Assembly (NCBI RefSeq): GCF_002006345.1
Contig: NZ_LZZM01000223.1
Coordinates: 1 to 64,000 of the forward strand
Length of the DNA: 64,000 nt
Direction: 5' to 3'
From: Clostridium puniceum
GTDB taxonomy: Bacteria > Bacillota > Clostridia > Clostridiales > Clostridiaceae
The first letter of the stretch is position 1, and every line of letters starts with the position of its first letter. The notes beneath the pieces are model-generated. The model was not told where the DNA came from, did no database searches, and saw only the letters and a list, made by a program, of their open reading frames with translations. A program made the translations under genes and the position numbers. Shown here piece after piece: positions 52,621 to 61,930 of the stretch.

Positions 52621-53641
52621 GAATTATTATATAATACCTATATTTGTGCCACATGAAGGATGTCCTCATAATTGTGTGTTTTGTAATCAAGATAGAATAA
52701 CAGGAGTAACGGAGGTTGTTACAGCAGAAACTGTAAGAGGTACAATAAATGATTACTTAGAAACAATAAAAAATAAAAGTGCAACTATCGAGGTTTCATT
52801 TTTTGGTGGAACATTTACGGGTATAAGAGAAGAAAAGCAAAGAGAATTGTTAGAAGTAGCAAAAAGTTTTAAAGATAAAAAGCTTATAGATAAAATAAGA
52901 CTTTCTACAAGACCAGATTATATTGATGAATATATATTAACTTATCTTAAAGAATATAGAGTTGACATAATAGAACTTGGTGTTCAGTCATTGGATGATG
53001 AAGTATTAAAAAAGGCAGGTAGAGGACATAGCGCTCTAGATGTTATAGAAGCTTCTAAGCTTATTAAAGAGTACAAATTTATTTTAGGTCATCAAATAAT
53101 GCCAGGGCTTCCTGGAGATACTTTTGAGAAGAATATAAGCACAACTAAAGCATCTATTGAAATGAAACCAGACATTTGCAGAATATATCCATCATTGGTC
53201 ATAAAAGATACACCTATGGAACAAATGTATAAAAGTAATGATTATGTTCCATATTCTTTAGAAGAAGCTGTGAATATAAGTAAAGTTATGTATGAGATGT
53301 ATAGGAAAAATAAAATAAATGTAATTAGAATAGGTCTTCAGCCAACAGAAAGCATAAATGAAGGTAAGGATATCATAGCGGGTCCATTTCATCCTTCTTT
53401 TAGAGAATTAGTTGAAGGCAGTTTAATATCGGATATAATACTGAAAAATATGAATAAAGAAGAAGTCGCAGTAATTCATATTAATTCTAAAGATTTAAGT
53501 AAGCTTTATGCAAATAAAAAATTATATTTCAACAGGCTTAAGGAATTTAATAAAATCATTACAGTAGAGCAGGATGATAAAATAGAAAGAGGATATATAA
53601 AACTCTGTCTAAAAGATAAAAAATTAGATATAATATATTAG
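52613..53641 (+). CDS. Elp3-like radical SAM protein
   Basis: The protein has 342 aa, with the cluster motif CPHNCVFCNQ (CxxxCxxC, about residues 17-24) followed by FFGGTFTG. Later parts (RLSTRPDYI, IELGVQSLDDEVLKKAGRGHS, IMPGLPGDT) are those of the Elp3/HemN-like radical SAM group. It lacks the GNAT acetyltransferase domain of full Elp3, so its reaction is unknown. It starts within the rnc 3' end, and in clostridia it is often found between rnc and smc. A short hairpin overlaps its stop. Confidence 0.85.
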   Translation: MSKNYYIIPIFVPHEGCPHNCVFCNQDRITGVTEVVTAETVRGTINDYLETIKNKSATIEVSFFGGTFTGIREEKQRELLEVAKSFKDKKLIDKIRLSTRPDYIDEYILTYLKEYRVDIIELGVQSLDDEVLKKAGRGHSALDVIEASKLIKEYKFILGHQIMPGLPGDTFEKNISTTKASIEMKPDICRIYPSLVIKDTPMEQMYKSNDYVPYSLEEAVNISKVMYEMYRKNKINVIRIGLQPTESINEGKDIIAGPFHPSFRELVEGSLISDIILKNMNKEEVAVIHINSKDLSKLYANKKLYFNRLKEFNKIITVEQDDKIERGYIKLCLKDKKLDIIY

Positions 53642-53663
53642 CGAGGGGAGACTCTCGCTTTTA
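53640..53663 (+). terminator. Weak terminator at the end of the radical SAM gene
   Basis: AGCGAG (53640-53645) and CTCGCT (53654-53659) form a 6-bp stem that includes the stop codon, followed by TTT. Confidence 0.5.
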
Positions 53664-53763
53664 ATATTCTAGTAAGGTTATAATATTGCATATGTCTTAA
53701 GATTGTTGCATTGATATTTATTAATCTTTACTATAAACTAAGATACAATAAGGAGTGTTTAAT

Positions 53764-53856
53764 ATGAGAAAAAAGACTAGGGAAAAAATGAAAATTGTAA
53801 TGGCTATTTTCGTTATAATAATATTTATTATAGGATTATTACCTACTATACTTTAG
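53764..53856 (+). CDS. 30-residue single-pass membrane peptide (DUF4044/Prli42-like)
   Basis: The ORF encodes MRKKTREKMKIVMAIFVIIIFIIGLLPTIL: a basic N-terminus, then one hydrophobic helix. AAGGAGTG lies 7 bp before the ATG, so translation is likely. The pattern is that of DUF4044 or the Listeria stressosome peptide Prli42, both ~30-35-residue peptides of this shape; the assignment is by pattern only. It lies 17 bp before smc and could be co-transcribed with it. Confidence 0.7.
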   Translation: MRKKTREKMKIVMAIFVIIIFIIGLLPTIL

Positions 53857-53873
53857 TTGTAAGGAGTGGGCAC

Positions 53874-56800
53874 ATGTTTTTAAAATCTCTGGAGATAAGA
53901 GGATTTAAATCCTTTGCTGATAAAACAGAATTAAATTTTAGAAAAGGCGTAACAGCTGTTGTAGGACCTAATGGAAGTGGGAAAAGTAATATTTCTGATG
54001 CAGTAAGATGGGTACTTGGAGAACAAAGTGTTAAAGTACTTAGAGGCGGAAAAATGGAAGATGTAATATTTTCTGGAACTCAGTTCAGAAAGGCAGTAGG
54101 ACTTGCACAAGTTTCTTTAACACTTGATAATAGTGATGAAAAATTAGCTACAGAATATAATGAGGTAACAGTATCTAGAAGGATATTTAGATCTGGTGAC
54201 TCAGAGTATCTAATAAACAATTCAAAATGCAGGCTTAAGGATGTAACTAATCTTTTTATGGATACAGGAATAGGTAAAGAAGGATATTCATTAATTGGAC
54301 AAGGTAAGATTGAAGCTATTCTAAGTGGTAAGCCTGAAGAAAGAAGATCTCTTTTAGAAGAAGCAGCAGGTATCGTAAAATTTAAAAATAGAAAAGAAGA
54401 AGCAGAAAAAAAATTAAGTAATACTGATGATAATTTAGTTAGAATAAATGATATTTTATCTACATATGAAGAGCGTATAGAGCCTTTGAGAATTGAAAGA
54501 GAAAAAGCATTAGAATTTAATGAATTATCTAAGGATTTAAAGAAAAAGGAAGTATCACTTATAGTCCATACTATAAAGAATATGGAAGATGAATTAAAAA
54601 GTTTTAATGAAGATTTAGAACTGAAAATTAAGGAAATTGAAGATAAGCGAAAAGATATAGCAAGTGATAAAGAAAAGATTAAAAATTTAGAAGAAAAGAT
54701 AGAAGAAATAGAAAAGAAAAACCTAGAAGAAAAAGAGCAATATTATAATTTAAAAGAATTAGTTAGTGAAGATGAAAAAAATATTGATCTTTATAATGAG
54801 AGAATCAAGAATTTTGAAGAAAAAATTAATAGAAATAACTATGAATTAAGTGATATAGCAAATAAAACAAACCAAATAAATGAAAATAAGATATTACTAG
54901 AAGACGAGTTGACTAGAAGGTTAGAAGAGCAAAAACATAGAAATGAAGAAATTGAAAAATTAGAAGAACATAATATAAAAAATTCTAAGGAACTTAAAAA
55001 TATAGAAGAAGAACTTAAAGCTTTAAAGGAAGGCGAATTTGAATTATTAAGAAATAATTCGGAAATAAAAAATGAAATTACTATATTAAAAAAGGATATT
55101 TCACTTAGGGAAGAAAAAAGAGAAACTTTAAATGCATCAATATCATCTTTAGAACATAATATAGTAATCAATTCAGCAACCCATCAACGTTTAAATAATG
55201 ATGTTGAAAATCAAAAACAAAAAATAAAGAATTTAGAGTTAGAAATTTTAGAAGATAAGAAGAAATTAGCTGTATTATCTGCTAATTTAACTAAAAAGGA
55301 AAATGAACTTAGAGAATTAAACAGTGTCTTAACTAAACTTGATGCTAATAAAGCCATGTTGGAAAACTTGGAAAAGCATTATGAAGGATATAATAGACCT
55401 GTAAAATCTTTAATGGAATCAATTCACAGAGAAAGAATCACGTCAGCTAATGATACTAAAGTTTTAGGTGAAGTTTTTACTGCCCAAAAGAAATATGAGA
55501 CTGCTATAGAAATAGCATTAGGAGCAGCAATATCTAATGTAATAACAAAAAATGAAGAAATAGCTAAAGTTCTTATTGGATATTTGAAAAAAAATAATTT
55601 GGGAAGAGCAACCTTTTTGCCTTTGAATATAATAAAAGGGAGAAAATTAGAGTTAGATAAGAGTATTACTGAAGCTAATGGATATGTTGGTATTGGAAGT
55701 GACATAATATCTTATGATAAAGAATATGATCATATAATGAACTATGTTCTTGGGAGGACAATAATTTGTACCAATATGGATTGTGCTTTAAATATTGCAC
55801 GTATTGGAAGGTATAATTATAAGATTGTTACTTTGGACGGGGAAGTGGTAAATCCAGGAGGAGCTTTAACGGGTGGTAGCATAAAAGGAAAAAATTCCAA
55901 TGTTCTAGGTAGAAAAAGAGAAATTGAAGAATTAATTGAAGGTATAAATGAAAAGAAAAAACATTATGAAGAATTAACAGTTTTAGTTCAAGGTATTAAA
56001 GAGCAAATAAAAAAAATAGATGAAGGCATACTAAATAAAAGAGATGAAGTTCATGAAAAAAATATTGAATTAACTAAAAAAGAAAGTGAAATTCAAAGGC
56101 TAAAAAGTGATACGGATAAATTAAAGAGAAGTTTGGAAGTAACTAAAGAAGAACTTGAAAGAACAATAAATGAAAAAGAAAATATATTGGAAAGACTTAA
56201 AGTTAAGGAAGTTGAAATCGAATCACTTGAAGATGAAAATACATTTAATAAGAGTAAGAGTGTTGAATTACAAGAAGTAATAAATGTAAAAGCGCAAGAA
56301 GTAAATGATAATGATACTAAGCTTACAGAAATGAAAATAGATAAGGCTACTTTGGATGAAGCTATACAAAATAGAAAAAATGAATTATCGAGAATGGGAA
56401 ATGAAACTGAAAATATAACTATTAAAAATGAACTTCTAAATAAAGAAAATAGTGAAAATAGAAATAGTATTGAGAGTTTAAATTTAGATATAAAAGTTAA
56501 AAATAAAAATATACAAGAAAATATTATTCAAATTAAAAATTTAGAATTAAACTTTAAAGATGATGAATTATCAAAAGAAAAGCTAAAACAAGAATTCAAA
56601 GAAAAAGATAATATAATAAGTAGGATTCTAGATGAAATCAGTCAAAAAGAAATGGAAGTCAATAAAAAAGAAGTAATTAAGGCTAAAAAAGAATCTGATA
56701 AAGAGTATATTTATATAAAACTTAATGAAGAATTAGAATTGACGTATGCAGAAGCTTTAGATATATGTGAACCTGTAATTCATGAAGATGCTTTAAAACA

Positions 56801-57437
56801 GGAAATTTCATCTACAAAAAGCAAGATAACAAAACTTGGAATAATAAATTTAGCTGCCATAGAAGAATATGAAGACATAAAGGAAAAGTATGAGTTTATG
56901 TCAGCACAAGCAGAGGATTTAGAAAAAGCTAAAGAGGAATTAAAGACTGTTATTAAAGATATGACTAATGAAATAAAAATTTTGTTTAAGGAAAATTTTA
57001 AAATTTTAAATCGTAACTTTAATGAAACTTTTAGAGATTTATTTAAAGGTGGAAGTGCAGAACTCATTTTAGGTGAAGGTGATGAACTTACAGCTAATAT
57101 AGATATCAATGTAGAGCCGCCGGGTAAGAAGCTTCAAAATATTAATTTAATGTCTGGTGGAGAGAAGGTTTTATCTGCAATAGCATTACTTTTTGCAATT
57201 TTAAAAATGAAGCCAACACCATTTTGTATACTAGATGAAATTGAAGCAGCTCTAGATGATGCAAATGTATATAGATATGCAGAATTTTTAAAAGTGTTTT
57301 CTAAAAACACTCAATTTATTATAATAACTCATAGAAAAGGTACCATGGAAGTTAGTGATATTATATATGGAGTTACTATGGAGGAAAAAGGTATATCTAA
57401 AGTAGTATCAGTAGACTTATCAGAAAATTTTAATTAG
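53874..57437 (+). CDS. smc: Chromosome segregation protein SMC
   Basis: Forms the condensin ring with ScpA/ScpB that compacts and segregates chromosomes. Walker A GPNGSGKSN is at about residues 31-39, the Q-loop LGEQSVKVLRGGKMEDVIFSG near 56-76, and long coiled coils cover ~170-500 and ~680-1020, with the hinge between. The C-terminal head has LMSGGEK (~1092-1098) and Walker B CILDEIEAALDDAN (~1117). Length 1187 aa, typical. Start ATG 53874, behind AAGGAGTG. The ftsY start follows 12 bp later, as in Bacillus. Confidence 0.98.
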   Translation: MFLKSLEIRGFKSFADKTELNFRKGVTAVVGPNGSGKSNISDAVRWVLGEQSVKVLRGGKMEDVIFSGTQFRKAVGLAQVSLTLDNSDEKLATEYNEVTVSRRIFRSGDSEYLINNSKCRLKDVTNLFMDTGIGKEGYSLIGQGKIEAILSGKPEERRSLLEEAAGIVKFKNRKEEAEKKLSNTDDNLVRINDILSTYEERIEPLRIEREKALEFNELSKDLKKKEVSLIVHTIKNMEDELKSFNEDLELKIKEIEDKRKDIASDKEKIKNLEEKIEEIEKKNLEEKEQYYNLKELVSEDEKNIDLYNERIKNFEEKINRNNYELSDIANKTNQINENKILLEDELTRRLEEQKHRNEEIEKLEEHNIKNSKELKNIEEELKALKEGEFELLRNNSEIKNEITILKKDISLREEKRETLNASISSLEHNIVINSATHQRLNNDVENQKQKIKNLELEILEDKKKLAVLSANLTKKENELRELNSVLTKLDANKAMLENLEKHYEGYNRPVKSLMESIHRERITSANDTKVLGEVFTAQKKYETAIEIALGAAISNVITKNEEIAKVLIGYLKKNNLGRATFLPLNIIKGRKLELDKSITEANGYVGIGSDIISYDKEYDHIMNYVLGRTIICTNMDCALNIARIGRYNYKIVTLDGEVVNPGGALTGGSIKGKNSNVLGRKREIEELIEGINEKKKHYEELTVLVQGIKEQIKKIDEGILNKRDEVHEKNIELTKKESEIQRLKSDTDKLKRSLEVTKEELERTINEKENILERLKVKEVEIESLEDENTFNKSKSVELQEVINVKAQEVNDNDTKLTEMKIDKATLDEAIQNRKNELSRMGNETENITIKNELLNKENSENRNSIESLNLDIKVKNKNIQENIIQIKNLELNFKDDELSKEKLKQEFKEKDNIISRILDEISQKEMEVNKKEVIKAKKESDKEYIYIKLNEELELTYAEALDICEPVIHEDALKQEISSTKSKITKLGIINLAAIEEYEDIKEKYEFMSAQAEDLEKAKEELKTVIKDMTNEIKILFKENFKILNRNFNETFRDLFKGGSAELILGEGDELTANIDINVEPPGKKLQNINLMSGGEKVLSAIALLFAILKMKPTPFCILDEIEAALDDANVYRYAEFLKVFSKNTQFIIITHRKGTMEVSDIIYGVTMEEKGISKVVSVDLSENFN

Positions 57438-57449
57438 GAGGAAATGAAT

Positions 57450-58358
57450 TTGTTTGAAAATTTATTTAATAAACTAAAAGAAGGATTAACGAAAACTAGG
57501 GATGGATTAACTGATAAAATTAATGAAGCTTTAAATTTGGCAATAACTATTGATGAGGATTTATATGAGGAATTAGAAGAAATATTAATTGTGTCAGATG
57601 TAGGCATGGAGACTACAGTAGATATTATAGAGCGATTAAGAGTTAAGATACGTAAAGAAAAAATAAATGATCCTCAAGAAGTTAAACCAGCATTAAAGGA
57701 AGTTATAAGAGATATATTGCTTGAAGGCGATTATGAAGATGATGGAGAAGGTAAAAAAGTAATGCTTGTAATTGGGGTTAATGGAGTTGGAAAAACAACT
57801 TCTATTGGAAAGTTGGCAGCTAAGAATAAAGAAGATGGAAAAAAAATATTATTGGCTGCCGCAGATACATTTAGAGCAGCAGCAATAGATCAGCTTGAAG
57901 TCTGGAGCAATCGAGCTGAAGTTGACATAGTAAAACATCAAGAAGGTTCGGATCCAGCAGCTGTTATTTTTGATGCTATACAGGCAGCAAAAGCTAGAGA
58001 TGTTGATTTGTTAATATGTGATACAGCTGGAAGACTTCATAATAAAAAGAATTTAATGAATGAACTTGAGAAGATAAATAGGATAATAGATAGAGAATTA
58101 GAAGGATATAAAAAGGAAACTTTACTTGTTTTAGATGCAACTACAGGACAAAATGCTGTAATTCAAGCAAAACAATTTATGGAGGCTTGTCCGATTGATG
58201 GAATAATATTAACTAAATTAGATGGAACAGCAAAGGGTGGTGTAGTTTTATCTATAAAACAAAGCTTGAATATTCCAGTTAGATATATAGGTGTTGGAGA
58301 GGGAATTGATGATCTTCAAAAATTTGATGCAGAAGGATTTGCAGAGGCGCTAATTTAA
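57450..58358 (+). CDS. ftsY: Signal recognition particle receptor FtsY
   Basis: The SRP receptor GTPase that delivers ribosome-nascent chains to the membrane translocon. The NG domain has GVNGVGKTTSIGKLA near residue 109, DTFRAAAIDQL, DTAGR and TKLDGTAKGG. I use TTG 57450 (MFENLFNKLKEGL): AGGAGG at 57436-57441 is 8 bp upstream. ATG 57444 is only 2 bp after that site, too close for good initiation, so it is a less likely start. Length is then 302 aa; the short A domain is normal for Firmicutes. Confidence 0.96.
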   Translation: MFENLFNKLKEGLTKTRDGLTDKINEALNLAITIDEDLYEELEEILIVSDVGMETTVDIIERLRVKIRKEKINDPQEVKPALKEVIRDILLEGDYEDDGEGKKVMLVIGVNGVGKTTSIGKLAAKNKEDGKKILLAAADTFRAAAIDQLEVWSNRAEVDIVKHQEGSDPAAVIFDAIQAAKARDVDLLICDTAGRLHNKKNLMNELEKINRIIDRELEGYKKETLLVLDATTGQNAVIQAKQFMEACPIDGIILTKLDGTAKGGVVLSIKQSLNIPVRYIGVGEGIDDLQKFDAEGFAEALI

Positions 58359-58661
58359 TTAAGTTAAGAGTTTAGGAAGAAATTCCTTAAGTATTTCAAA
58401 AGAAGTATGTATTGATTAGAAGATGCAAAGTGTAAGTAAAAATTTAACAGTGAAATATCAGGATGATTTGTCCTTGAAAAGAGTAGTAATAATTAAAAAG
58501 TTTAACCTGTAATTCTATATGAAATATATATTGCAAATTAATAGAATGCTTTTAAATTAGTGTTTTGATGATGTATTATAAAAAAATAGAAGTGTTAAGT
58601 AAAAGTACTTGACACTTATAAAAAATCCTGTTAAAATCTTTTTTGTGGGTAAGGTGATTAA
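58359..58661. other. Non-coding gap with ylxM-ffh promoter
   Basis: This 303-bp gap has no ORF and no clear terminator after ftsY. Its right end holds the promoter listed separately and, overlapping the -35 box, the imperfect dyad AGTGTTAAGT / ACTTGACACT (58591-58616). Confidence 0.5.
58609..58637 (+). promoter_or_regulatory. Sigma-A promoter of ylxM-ffh-rpsP
   Basis: A perfect TTGACA (58609-58614) and TAAAAT (58632-58637) are 17 bp apart, 25 bp before the ylxM start. An inverted repeat with arms at 58591-58600 and 58607-58616 covers the -35 box and could be a repressor site. Confidence 0.75.
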
Positions 58662-58991
58662 ATGGAAGATAGAGTTGAGATTTCGTTGCTTATGGATTAT
58701 TATGGTCCGTTGTTAACTGAAAAACAGTGTGAAATTATGCAATGGTATTATAATGATGATTTATCTTTGGCGGAAATAGCTGAAATTAATAATACGAGTC
58801 GTCAAGCTACTCACGATTTGATCAAGAGATGTTATAAACAGCTTCTCGCCTATGAAAGTAAGCTTAACTTACTTCAAAAGAGTATGGACAGAGAAAAGGA
58901 AATTATAAATTTTTTAGAGGATTTAAAAAATAAGTATTCCATAGATAATGAGGATATTATAAAATATAAAGATAAACTAGAAAATTTATAA
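58662..58991 (+). CDS. ylxM: YlxM/p13-like DNA-binding protein
   Basis: A small helix-turn-helix protein (109 aa) of the UPF0122 family, which binds and stimulates the SRP GTPase Ffh in some bacteria. The HTH resembles sigma-70 region 4: LTEKQCEIMQWYYNDDLSLAEIAEINNTSRQATHDLIKR. It lies 13 bp before ffh, the usual order. Start ATG 58662, with AAGGTGA upstream. Confidence 0.93.
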   Translation: MEDRVEISLLMDYYGPLLTEKQCEIMQWYYNDDLSLAEIAEINNTSRQATHDLIKRCYKQLLAYESKLNLLQKSMDREKEIINFLEDLKNKYSIDNEDIIKYKDKLENL

Positions 58992-59004
58992 GGAGGAGAT
59001 AAAC

Positions 59005-60357
59005 ATGGCTTTCGAAGGATTAGGTGAAAAATTACAGGAAACTTTCAGAAAATTAAAAGGTAAAGGAAAGTTGAATGAAAAAGATATAAAAGAAGCCATG
59101 AGAGAAGTAAAGCTTGCCTTATTAGAAGCAGATGTTAACTATAAAGTTGTTAAACAATTTATTTCTTCTGTTAGCACTAAGTGTGTTGGAGATGAAGTAC
59201 TTGAAAGCTTAACACCAGGACAACATGTAATAAAAATAGTTAATGAAGAACTTACTAATCTTATGGGTGGAAGTGAAAGTAAACTTAATTATAGTAGTTC
59301 AGGGCTTACGGTTATAATGCTAGTCGGACTACAAGGAGCAGGTAAAACTACAATGTGTGGTAAACTTGCATTAAACCTTAGAAAAGATAATAAGAAACCA
59401 TTACTAGTAGCATGTGACATTTACAGACCTGCAGCTATAAAGCAATTAGAGGTTGTAGGAAAACAAATTGAAATTCCAGTATTTTCAATGGGAGATAAAG
59501 TTAATCCAGTTGATATTGCAAAGAATGGAATAGCCCATGCAAAAGATAATGGAAATAATGTAGTTATTATAGATACTGCAGGAAGACTTCATATTGATGA
59601 AGAATTAATGCAGGAATTAAAAAATATAAAAGAAAATGTAAAGCCATCAGAAATATTATTAGTTGTTGATTCGATGACTGGTCAAGATGCTGTTAATGTA
59701 GCAGAAAGTTTTAATAATGATTTAAACTTAACTGGAGTTATATTAACAAAATTAGATGGTGATACTAGAGGTGGAGCTGCACTTTCAATTAAGAGTATAA
59801 TTGATAAGCCAATTAAGTATGCTGGTATTGGTGAAAAAATGAATGATTTTGAAGTGTTTCATCCAGATAGAATGGCATCAAGAATACTTGGAATGGGTGA
59901 TGTGTTATCACTTATTGAAAAGGCTCAAGAAGCTATTGATGAAAAAGAAGCTGCTGATTTAGGTAAGAGAATGTTAAATCAAGAATTTAATTTTGATGAT
60001 TATCTAATGGCAATGGAACAAATGAAGAAGCTTGGACCTTTAAATAAAATTTTAGAAATGATACCTGGTATGAATTCAAAGGAACTTCAAGGAGTTGACT
60101 TTGATAAAGGAACGGAAGCACTTGATAAAACTAAGGCGGTCATTCAATCTATGACAGCTAAAGAGAGAAAAAATCCAAGTCTTATAGCAAAATCTGCATC
60201 AAGAAAGACAAGAATAGCTAAAGGATCAGGTACAAGTGTTCAAGAGGTTAATAAGCTTATGAAAGGCTATGAGATGATGAAGAAGAATATGAAACAAATG
60301 AAATCATTTCAAAAGCAATCAAAAAAAGGTGGCTTATTTGGAAAGTTACCATTTTAG
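59005..60357 (+). CDS. ffh: Signal recognition particle protein Ffh
   Basis: The SRP GTPase that binds signal sequences and 4.5S/6S RNA. The N and G domains show GLQGAGKTTMCGKLA near residue 108, DIYRPAAIKQLE, DTAGR and TKLDGDTRGG. The C-terminal M domain (~300-450) is methionine-rich and basic, with MKGYEMMKKNMKQMKSFQ. Length 450 aa. Start ATG 59005 behind AAGGAGGAG. The SRP RNA gene is not in the window. Confidence 0.98.
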   Translation: MAFEGLGEKLQETFRKLKGKGKLNEKDIKEAMREVKLALLEADVNYKVVKQFISSVSTKCVGDEVLESLTPGQHVIKIVNEELTNLMGGSESKLNYSSSGLTVIMLVGLQGAGKTTMCGKLALNLRKDNKKPLLVACDIYRPAAIKQLEVVGKQIEIPVFSMGDKVNPVDIAKNGIAHAKDNGNNVVIIDTAGRLHIDEELMQELKNIKENVKPSEILLVVDSMTGQDAVNVAESFNNDLNLTGVILTKLDGDTRGGAALSIKSIIDKPIKYAGIGEKMNDFEVFHPDRMASRILGMGDVLSLIEKAQEAIDEKEAADLGKRMLNQEFNFDDYLMAMEQMKKLGPLNKILEMIPGMNSKELQGVDFDKGTEALDKTKAVIQSMTAKERKNPSLIAKSASRKTRIAKGSGTSVQEVNKLMKGYEMMKKNMKQMKSFQKQSKKGGLFGKLPF

Positions 60358-60360
60358 AAC

Positions 60361-60372
60361 TAAGGCATATTT
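60361..60372 (+). repeat. Single arm of the AAGGCATAT family
   Basis: TAAGGCATAT occurs just after the ffh stop, but I found no partner arm nearby. The same ten bases begin the element after spoVM. Confidence 0.4.
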
Positions 60373-60555
60373 GGTAAGTATTTTATCCGATAACTAGTAG
60401 TTTTAAAATTCAGCTTTTAATAAGAGCGGGATTGTAGTTGGTAGTTGATGGATAAGTTCAACTAAGATTCAAATGGATTAAACCAATATTGAATTAAGTT
60501 TCACTTAATGCGATACCTAAAATATATAAATACCTTTGAAGGAGGTGAAATTAAA

Positions 60556-60801
60556 ATGGCAGTAAAAATCAGATTAAGAAGAATGGGATCTAAAAAGGCT
60601 CCTTTCTATAGAATAGTTGTTGCTGATTCAAGAGCACCAAGAGATGGTAAATTTGTTGAAGAAATTGGATACTATAATCCATTAACTGAACCAGTTGAAG
60701 TTAAAATCAACGAAGAAAAAGCTAATAAATGGTTATCTAATGGAGCACAACCAACAGACGTAGTTAAAAGACTTTTCACTAATGCAGGTCTTACTAAGTA
60801 A
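60556..60801 (+). CDS. rpsP: 30S ribosomal protein S16
   Basis: 81 aa, with the family start MAVKIRLRRMGSKKAPFYRIVVADSRAPRDG. ATG 60556 follows AAGGAGGTG; the longer frame from 60508 is not supported. It is followed by khpA after 48 bp, then rimM and trmD, the usual ribosome-maturation set. Confidence 0.98.
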   Translation: MAVKIRLRRMGSKKAPFYRIVVADSRAPRDGKFVEEIGYYNPLTEPVEVKINEEKANKWLSNGAQPTDVVKRLFTNAGLTK

Positions 60802-60806
60802 TTTTT

Positions 60807-60849
60807 GGAGGTGAATTCTACAATTAGTACATACTGATTGTAGACGTTT
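60807..60849 (+). promoter_or_regulatory. Hairpin between the khpA ribosome binding site and start
   Basis: GGAGGTG (60807-60813) lies 36 bp before the khpA ATG (60850). Between them, CTACAATTAGT (60818-60828) and ACTGATTGTAG (60833-60843) form an 11-bp stem (one G-T pair) with a 4-base loop. Folding leaves about 10 unpaired bases between site and start, near the ideal spacing. There is no closer ribosome binding site, and an N-terminal extension is blocked by in-frame TGA and TAG. Confidence 0.7.
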
Positions 60850-61077
60850 ATGAAGGAATTAGTTGAATATATGGCTAAATCTCTTGTTGAGAACCCAGCT
60901 GCAGTTATTGTTAAAGAAGTAGAAGAAGAGCAATCTATAATACTAAAATTAACAGTAGCACCAGAAGATATGGGGAAGATTATAGGCAAGCAAGGAAGAA
61001 TTGCTAAGGCTATAAGGACAGTTATAAAAGCTGTAGCAGTTAAACAGAATAAACGAGTTATAGTAGAAATCATCTGA
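60850..61077 (+). CDS. khpA: RNA-binding protein KhpA (KH domain)
   Basis: A 75-residue single-KH protein that, with KhpB, binds many RNAs and affects cell division. The KH GXXG loop is IIGKQGRIAKAIRTV. The domain start is MKELVEYMAKSLVENP. Start ATG 60850, served by the distant ribosome binding site described separately. A terminator follows its stop. Confidence 0.94.
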   Translation: MKELVEYMAKSLVENPAAVIVKEVEEEQSIILKLTVAPEDMGKIIGKQGRIAKAIRTVIKAVAVKQNKRVIVEII

Positions 61078-61082
61078 AAATT

Positions 61083-61110
61083 AAGAGTTAGGGTTAACCT
61101 AACTCTTTTT
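61083..61110 (+). terminator. Terminator after khpA
   Basis: AAGAGTTAGG (61083-61092) and CCTAACTCTT (61098-61107) form a perfect 10-bp stem with a TTT tail. Confidence 0.85.
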
Positions 61111-61432
61111 AGGTATATAAAAAAGAAATAAAAGTTTATAAATACTTATTGTAAAAAAATGAACTTGTATGTATATATTGTTGATATAGTAAGGATAAGC
61201 GTACGACGTACAGCTATAATTTAAATAATAATATTTATATACAAGTTTTAATTAATTTGCTACATTGAAAAACACATATACATTATCTAATTATATATAG
61301 TTTATTTAGGAGATTATATATAATTATAGCTTTAAGAGTGTATATTAAGTTGTGAAAATTGAATTAAGTATATTTTGAAGAATATACGTTAATTATTTTA
61401 ATAAATTAAATATGAAAATAGAGGTGAAAATA
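61111..61432. other. Non-coding gap before rimM
   Basis: About 320 bp, AT-rich, no ORF. It has an imperfect palindrome AGCGTACGACGTACAGCT (61198-61215) and an AT-rich inverted pair (CTAATTATATATA ... TATATATAATTATAG, around 61288-61328). The promoter of rimM-trmD-rplS should be here, but I cannot assign it. Confidence 0.45.
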
Positions 61433-61930
61433 TTGGGACAATTATTTAAAATTGGTCAAATTGTGAATACCCATGGAATTAAAGGTGAAGTTAAAGTTTA
61501 TCCATTAACAGAGGAACCTAATAAATTTAAGCGTCTAAAAACTGTTCTAGTAGGTGGTGTAGAAAAAAATATATTAGGTGTTAAATTTCAAAAAGATAGA
61601 GTTATATTAAAAGTAGAAGGAATAGATTCTATGAATGATGCTGAAACTTACAAGGGAAAATATATTGAAATACCTAGAGCTAATGAACCGGAACTTCCAC
61701 CTGACACTTATTATGTTGTAGATTTAAAAGAGTGTACAGTATATGATACGAATGGAAAAGAACTAGGGAAAGTTTTTGATGTAATAAGTACTCCTAATAA
61801 TGACGTATATTGGATAAAAGAACCAAAGGAATTATTAATACCAGTGCTTAAAGATATAGTGTTTACTATTGATATAAATGTGAAAAAAATAGTTATTAAA
61901 CCAGTTGGTGAATGGCAAGATGAAGATTAG
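61433..61930 (+). CDS. rimM: Ribosome maturation factor RimM
   Basis: Binds S19 and helps assemble the 30S head. The N-terminal RimM domain has FKIGQIVNTHGIKGEVKVYPLT and the C-terminal PRC-barrel starts near ~95 (YYVVDLKECTV), with IPVLKDIV near the end. TTG 61433 is used, as GAGGTG at 61421-61426 is 6 bp upstream; an in-frame ATG at 61412 lies before the site. Length is 165 aa. It overlaps trmD by 11 bp. Confidence 0.95.
   Translation: MGQLFKIGQIVNTHGIKGEVKVYPLTEEPNKFKRLKTVLVGGVEKNILGVKFQKDRVILKVEGIDSMNDAETYKGKYIEIPRANEPELPPDTYYVVDLKECTVYDTNGKELGKVFDVISTPNNDVYWIKEPKELLIPVLKDIVFTIDINVKKIVIKPVGEWQDED

Noticed and set aside
60508..60555. Longer S16 start at 60508
   Set aside because: S16 proteins begin MAVKIR; that ATG (60556) has the ribosome binding site.
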